The translations under genes and the position numbers were made by a program. The notes beneath the pieces were generated by a model, which was not told where the DNA came from, did not search any database, and saw only the letters and a list, made by a program, of their open reading frames with translations. Below are positions 5,394-8,982 of a stretch of 8,982 nucleotides of DNA, in pieces. This DNA comes from CAYYBZ01 sp964470285 [NCBI: uncultured Oligoflexia bacterium] (lineage in GTDB: Bacteria; Bdellovibrionota_G; CAYYBZ01). Location of the stretch: the NCBI GenBank assembly GCA_964470285.1, contig CAYYBZ010000029.1, positions 1 to 8,982 on the forward strand, in the 5' to 3' direction. The first letter of the stretch is position 1. Each line of letters starts with the position of its first letter.

Positions 5394-6041
5394 CTAAACT
5401 GTCGCTTTTAGTATTTTATTTGTCTCTTTTTCAAAGTAGATTTTTATCTTATCCCAATTTGCATTTTTAAGCATTTTTGGCATGGGTTCTTTTTCTGCAT
5501 CTTCAAAATAAACTAATGCCCTTGTAGTCTGAATTAGAAAATTTTTATGATCTTTAAATTTTTTAGCACTTGTTTCGATTATTTTTTTTAAGCCATGCCT
5601 GTCTGCCAGGAAGAAAAGATCAACAAAATCCTTTTTGCTTCCTCTGCCGATGATGGCACTCAGTTTCATTGCTGCTATATCAAATTCACTTGCAACGCGT
5701 ATTCCTTTATACATAAATTCCGGTTTCTTTATCAACGGGTAGGGATAATGGAAAATACTCAAAGCGACTTTATCAAAAAAGAAATGACATGTCCCGGTGG
5801 ATGCCTCTCTTACATCAATATCCCCTAGTTTCTTTAATTTAGTGATTATTTTTAGTCTGTCTGACTCTAAAAGTTCATTGCTTTTTGAAAAGAAATCAAA
5901 ATCAATTGAAATTCTATGTCCTATTTGCAGGGCAAGCCCCGTTCCACCTGCAAGGTAGAAATCATCATTGGCAACATCTTTTAATTTGTCTGCAACTTTT
6001 ATGGCAGCTTTGCTTAAAACCTCTTCATGTGCTTTAACCAT
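5394..6041 (-). CDS. AbiEii-like nucleotidyltransferase toxin
   Basis: 215 aa from ATG 6041. An AGGAG at 6052-6048, 6 nt upstream, supports this start over the in-frame GTG at 6059. The protein belongs to the AbiEii/DUF1814 branch of the DNA polymerase beta-type nucleotidyltransferases. The motif YLAGGTGLALQIGHRISIDF followed by Asp-Phe-Phe gives Gly32-Gly33-Thr34 and the metal-binding pair Asp47-x-Asp49. The second signature, AAMKLSAIIGRGSKKDFVDL, contributes Lys126, Lys137 and Asp138. Length is shorter than the ~300 aa of classical AbiEii but usual for the compact members. In AbiE and MenT systems such enzymes transfer nucleotides, halting growth during phage infection or stress; the target here is unknown. 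The gene follows its antitoxin with stop and start fused as TAATG, so the two are translationally coupled. All catalytic positions look intact. Confidence 0.85.
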   Translation of the reverse strand: MVKAHEEVLSKAAIKVADKLKDVANDDFYLAGGTGLALQIGHRISIDFDFFSKSNELLESDRLKIITKLKKLGDIDVREASTGTCHFFFDKVALSIFHYPYPLIKKPEFMYKGIRVASEFDIAAMKLSAIIGRGSKKDFVDLFFLADRHGLKKIIETSAKKFKDHKNFLIQTTRALVYFEDAEKEPMPKMLKNANWDKIKIYFEKETNKILKATV

Positions 6042-6580
6042 TAATTTCTCCTGTGCCACGGATTTTCAAGATTTCCCCTAAATGAGTTCTTGTTTATTTC
6101 AATTCCGAAGAATAATGTCCATTGCCTCAGAGCCTTTTTAGATAGAAGCCTACAGCCCTCTCTTTTAATGATATCTTTTACCCTTTTCGGGCCGTATCTT
6201 CTTAAAAGCCAGGCGATATCTATCCCTTCTCCGTACTCAAGAATACGGGTGACTACGGTTATCTGATCCTTACCGGGGTTTAAGGTTTCTATATCAAACT
6301 CCTGAAAATATTTCTGCATTCTCTTAGGAATAGGCTGCACCATTAAAGGGTTTTTCAATAGAATATTTACCGAGTCCTTTGTAATTAACCATTCGCCTAA
6401 AATTTTTGCCTTTGATTTTAAAATACCTGATTTGATGTATCTGTAAATCTGCCTTTTGGTTTTTTTTAGAAGTTTACTTGTTATGGCTACCGTGAAAACC
6501 TCTTTGAAATCAGTATGGTCTGAATCCTTGTAATAGAGACGGCCGTTTATATCCGCGACTAAGTTTTTACTAATATTCAT
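6041..6580 (-). CDS. AbiE-type antitoxin with N-terminal helix-turn-helix and C-terminal DUF6922-like domain
   Basis: 179 aa from ATG 6580; the longer frame to TTG 6616 would read through the promoter and operator and is less likely. Residues about 34-76 (ITSKLLKKTKRQIYRYIKSG, then KILGEWLITKDSVNILL) look like a MerR/excisionase-type winged helix-turn-helix for DNA binding. Residues about 92-160 (FDIETLNPGKDQITVVTRIL, WLLRRYGPKRVKDIIKREG, LSKKALRQWTLFFGIE) match the small domain now called DUF6922, common in proteins paired with AbiEii-like nucleotidyltransferases. Role: neutralise the toxin and repress the operon, as known for AbiEi, although its architecture differs from classical AbiEi. 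The stop overlaps the toxin start (TAATG). No Shine-Dalgarno site precedes ATG 6580, which lies inside the inverted repeat; the predicted transcription start is within a base or two of the ATG, so translation may be leaderless. Confidence 0.8.
   Translation of the reverse strand: MNISKNLVADINGRLYYKDSDHTDFKEVFTVAITSKLLKKTKRQIYRYIKSGILKSKAKILGEWLITKDSVNILLKNPLMVQPIPKRMQKYFQEFDIETLNPGKDQITVVTRILEYGEGIDIAWLLRRYGPKRVKDIIKREGCRLLSKKALRQWTLFFGIEINKNSFRGNLENPWHRRN
6048..6052 (-). promoter_or_regulatory. Ribosome binding site deciding the toxin start
   Basis: AGGAG on the minus strand, inside the last codons of the antitoxin gene, is separated by six bases from ATG 6041. It is the clearest Shine-Dalgarno site in the window and argues against the GTG at 6059. 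Confidence 0.65.
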
Positions 6581-6603
6581 GTCATATATTATGACATGAA
6601 TAT
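6573..6603. promoter_or_regulatory. 14-bp inverted repeat, probable operator for autoregulation
   Basis: ATATTCATGTCATA (6573-6586) and its exact reverse complement TATGACATGAATAT (6590-6603) flank three central bases. It covers the predicted -10 element and the start codon of the antitoxin. AbiEi-type antitoxins are known to repress by binding inverted repeats in their promoter, so this is the likely site. Confidence 0.65.
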
Positions 6604-6616
6604 AAGGTATTATCAA
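6588..6616 (-). promoter_or_regulatory. Predicted sigma-70-type promoter of the TA operon
   Basis: On the minus strand TTGATA (6616-6611) is followed after exactly 17 bases by CATAAT (6593-6588). Transcription would begin near 6581, at or next to the antitoxin ATG. The -10 element lies inside the inverted repeat at 6573-6603, so a bound repressor would block it. Prediction from consensus only. Confidence 0.5.
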
Positions 6617-6721
6617 TGACGTCCTTTTTAGCTTTTTTGATCATAAAATAATTTCATAAAAATTTTTGGTAAGTGAAAAGAGCCAGAATATTTAGGCTTA
6701 AAAGCACTTGATATTATTTCA

Positions 6722-6745
6722 TTCTTCTTCTTCTTCTTCTTCTTC
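6722..6745 (+). repeat. (TTC)8 trinucleotide microsatellite
   Basis: Eight uninterrupted TTC units lie 11 bp before ATG 6757. In the frame of the following gene they read as CTT and give a run of leucines (FILLLLLLLLLAW). In the +2 frame they would be serines. Copy number can change by slippage without shifting the frame. Confidence 0.9.
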
Positions 6746-6756
6746 TGGCATGGATA

Positions 6757-8094
6757 ATGCGAACCAAAAGATCATGCACGATTCAAAATTTGAGCTGTCT
6801 CCATCCCCCATTTTGCATTCACGGTTCCCTCGATATCGAATCAGTGACGATTCCGAAAGATAAAATCCTCAAATTGAGCAGTTCGGTTAATTCCGAAGAT
6901 TTAATTTTTACCGGGAGTACTCTCTGGTCAGCTCCACTGCAGATAAAAAAACATGGATCGTCTATTTTTGCTTTATACAATTCAGGTCTTCAGATTCTAA
7001 GTAAGGAATACGGGGATATATTTATTGAAACAGGTCGTGTACTTTTGCAATCCGGGCAAACGATATACTATGATGATACGGAATTGGAGTTTATGGGAAA
7101 CCATATTTTAGCCCAATTAGATCAAAATATTTACATGATTGATATATCGGACATCGAAAATCCGCATGTCATCTCCAAAGTTTCTCTAAACGGCTCAAGC
7201 TATAAAATGACCGTTGGGAACGGGTACATATACGTTACATATGTCGGCGGTTTCCAGATAATTAAGATTAACTCATCCTCTCTTGATTTTATAAAGTCTG
7301 TTACGACAGAAGATGAATGGCGGGGTTCGTGCGGAATTTTTGGGAGCAATCTCTATGTCGGAGGAAACGGGCTTTATATTTATGACATATCAACCCCTGA
7401 ATCCCCTGCTTTAAAAACATTTGTTCCCGATCCATGGGGTGAACTGAATGTCGGTTTTGACAACTTTTCAATCAAAAACGATTATATGTTCCTTATCCAC
7501 TATTATCCGCAAATACCGGGGAATCTTCCTACATTAAAAATTGCAATATTCGGATTTGATTCCGACGGTATCCCCGTCAATCTTTTTGCCAGACAATTTA
7601 CGGGAATGCCACACCATCTGAATATCGAGAATGAAAAAATGTATGTCAGCGATTACGGATGTGGTGTAAGGGTTTTCGATATTCACGATCCATCTTCTCC
7701 TATTCCTTTGATAAATTACAGGCCTTCGGGTTCTGTTGACGTTATGGATATTAAGAACAACTCTCTTTTACATTATTCCCACAACGAGTGGATGTATCAG
7801 CAGCCATGCAGCACATGGATCTCGGATGTTCCTTTAGTTGCCATTCAGGATAAACCGTTAAGGGGAATGTGGGAGAATGATCTTTCAATCTTAAATGAAC
7901 CTCAGACAATAGGCTCAAAACCTATACCTCCCGATATAAACGGCGTAAATAGCGAAGGTAATTATGTTTTTGCTCAGGGAGGCGGTGACATATATGTCGT
8001 GGATGCTTCGGATGAAACCGATGCTAAGGTCATCTCCTTCATCAAAACACCTGGCCTGCATACGCTTCAAGACTTGAAGGAAGCAGGCTTATAA
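6757..8094 (+). CDS. Secreted LVIvD-repeat beta-propeller protein, N-terminal part (frameshifted)
   Basis: 445 codons. Repeats of the LVIvD type, each a strand ending in (I/V)xDIxxPxxP, are visible at about residues 125 (IYMIDISDIENP), 207 (LYIYDISTPESP), 305 (VRVFDIHDPSSP) and 412 (IYVVDASDETD); the fold is a beta-propeller, usually exported. The frame ends at LHTLQDLKEAGL followed by TAA, but the -1 frame continues the propeller at once, so one base is probably missing near 8057. The N-terminus is uncertain: no signal peptide follows ATG 6757, yet the same frame upstream contains a leucine run from the TTC repeat and, beyond an in-frame TGA at 6709-6711, a basic stretch from GTG 6673 (MKRARIFRLKST). 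That is the layout of a signal peptide with a stop in it. No Shine-Dalgarno site is seen before 6757. Confidence 0.7.
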   Translation: MRTKRSCTIQNLSCLHPPFCIHGSLDIESVTIPKDKILKLSSSVNSEDLIFTGSTLWSAPLQIKKHGSSIFALYNSGLQILSKEYGDIFIETGRVLLQSGQTIYYDDTELEFMGNHILAQLDQNIYMIDISDIENPHVISKVSLNGSSYKMTVGNGYIYVTYVGGFQIIKINSSSLDFIKSVTTEDEWRGSCGIFGSNLYVGGNGLYIYDISTPESPALKTFVPDPWGELNVGFDNFSIKNDYMFLIHYYPQIPGNLPTLKIAIFGFDSDGIPVNLFARQFTGMPHHLNIENEKMYVSDYGCGVRVFDIHDPSSPIPLINYRPSGSVDVMDIKNNSLLHYSHNEWMYQQPCSTWISDVPLVAIQDKPLRGMWENDLSILNEPQTIGSKPIPPDINGVNSEGNYVFAQGGGDIYVVDASDETDAKVISFIKTPGLHTLQDLKEAGL

Positions 8095-8982
8095 TAGCAG
8101 ACGGAGCAGAAGGTCTTTCATTTTATGATTTTTCAAATCCTCTAAATCCTGTTTTTATCGCAAGCTGTTCCGTCGGAGACTCGGCCCTTGATGTGCTGAT
8201 CTCCGGTAATATCGCTTATGTCGCTGATAAAACCGCGGGCGTAAAAATAATGGATATATCTCAGCCGGGTTACTGTAATACGCTTTCATCGGTAGAGTAT
8301 GATTATGCTAAAGATCTTGCTTTAACCGATAATAACATACTGCTTCTTACGGGCGGGACCCAGATGCAGTTGATAAATATAAATGATCCGTCCAATCCCG
8401 ATCTGCTCTCTTCCGTAAGGGCAGTAGCCAATACCATGAAAGTTTCTTACGGTGCGGCTTATGGACACTATGCCTACGCTGCCCATTCATTGGGCGGCAG
8501 TATTTACGACATACCCGACCCCAAGTTTCCCGTTAAAGTATCCGTTTTCAAAGGTGCTGAAGAGCTTACCGATATGTTGGTGACTAATGACAGAATATAT
8601 CTGGCAAACAATAAACGGAATGAATCAAACTGTATAGATATAGTCGACGCAACAGATATAACACGACCTTTTACATTGGGAACTTATAAAACGGCAGGGA
8701 TTCCGAGAGGCCTTGCTCAAAACGAAAAGAATATTTTTCTAGCCAACAGCTCAAGTTTAATGGTTTTGAAAAGAGGTATAGTTGCAGCTGTAAACGATAC
8801 CGATGATCCGCTTCTTCCCAAAGAGTTTTATTTGTCTCAAAACTATCCCAACCCCTTCAATCCAAAGACCACAATAAAATTCAGTCTCCCAAGATCCGAA
8901 AACATCAGAATAGAGGTCTTTGATGTTCTTGGAGAGAAAGTAAAAACTTTAATAAACAAGAATATCAAAGCCGGAGAGCATG
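8058..8982 (+). CDS. LVIvD-repeat protein, C-terminal part with type IX sorting domain (partial)
   Basis: This frame carries on the preceding gene: TPG in the first frame joins AYASRLEGSRLIIADGAEGL in this one if one base is restored near 8057. More propeller blades follow (LSFYDFSNPLNPVFI, VKIMDISQPGYC, MQLININDPSNPDLL, SIYDIPDPKFPVKV, IDIVDATDITRPF). From about 8818 a C-terminal domain begins with FYLSQNYPNPFNPKTTIKFS and continues EVFDVLGEKVKTL. This is the type A sorting domain (Por secretion tail, FlgD-like fold) that directs proteins through the type IX secretion system in FCB bacteria. The window ends before its stop codon; perhaps 20 to 30 residues are missing. There is no start codon of its own with a ribosome site, so it is the 3' half of one gene, not a separate one. 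Confidence 0.8.

Noticed and set aside
6709-6711. Reassigned TGA codon (alternative genetic code)
   Set aside because: TGA serves as the natural stop of the toxin-like gene at 1953-1955, and reading through it soon meets another stop, so TGA is a stop in this genome.

Overview
The window looks like accessory DNA from a low-GC, probably uncultured bacterium of the FCB (Fibrobacteres-Chlorobi-Bacteroidetes) group. The best evidence is the last gene: LVIvD-type beta-propeller repeats followed by a 'NYPNPFNP' C-terminal block, typical of type IX secretion sorting domains. Candidate phyla such as Delongbacteria or Cloacimonadota are possible; the assignment is inference. Several genes lack a clear Shine-Dalgarno site, and TAA, TGA and TAG all act as stops.

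Layout. (1) 1-191: a dense repeat block with a perfect 49-nt palindrome (33-81), a further copy of its arm (86-106) and an array of TTACCTG units. (2) 192-2187: an exported polymorphic-toxin-like protein with a pre-toxin segment and a conserved C-terminal domain, then a 74-aa GTG-start gene in the position of an immunity gene. (3) 2184-2910: a REP-associated tyrosine transposase (RAYT, HUH/Y1 family) on the minus strand, bounded by inverted copies of the same repeat that forms the 33-81 palindrome. This is a RAYT/REPIN-like system, and its repeats also bracket the toxin pair. (4) 2911-4775 (minus): a right-handed beta-helix surface lipoprotein split into two frames by a -1 shift, with a duplicated ~41-bp leader carrying two G6 tracts and a C5 tract. 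(5) 4776-5229: mostly non-coding. (6) 5230-5385: a ribbon-helix-helix (antitoxin-type) gene with a nonsense codon at position 11. (7) 5394-6616 (minus): an AbiE-like toxin-antitoxin operon, antitoxin first, with a TAATG stop/start overlap and a 14-bp inverted repeat overlapping promoter and start codon. (8) 6617-8982: a (TTC)8 microsatellite, then the secreted propeller gene, whose frame is broken once near 8057 and which runs off the window end.

How it fits together. The left third reads as a mobile, conflict-related cassette: toxin, putative immunity gene, RAYT and its repeats. The middle carries one broken and one apparently intact TA-type locus. The two large surface-protein genes are each interrupted by what looks like one missing base, and two further genes show in-frame stops. 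Either this region is decaying or the assembly contains errors; no recognisable slippery site supports programmed recoding.
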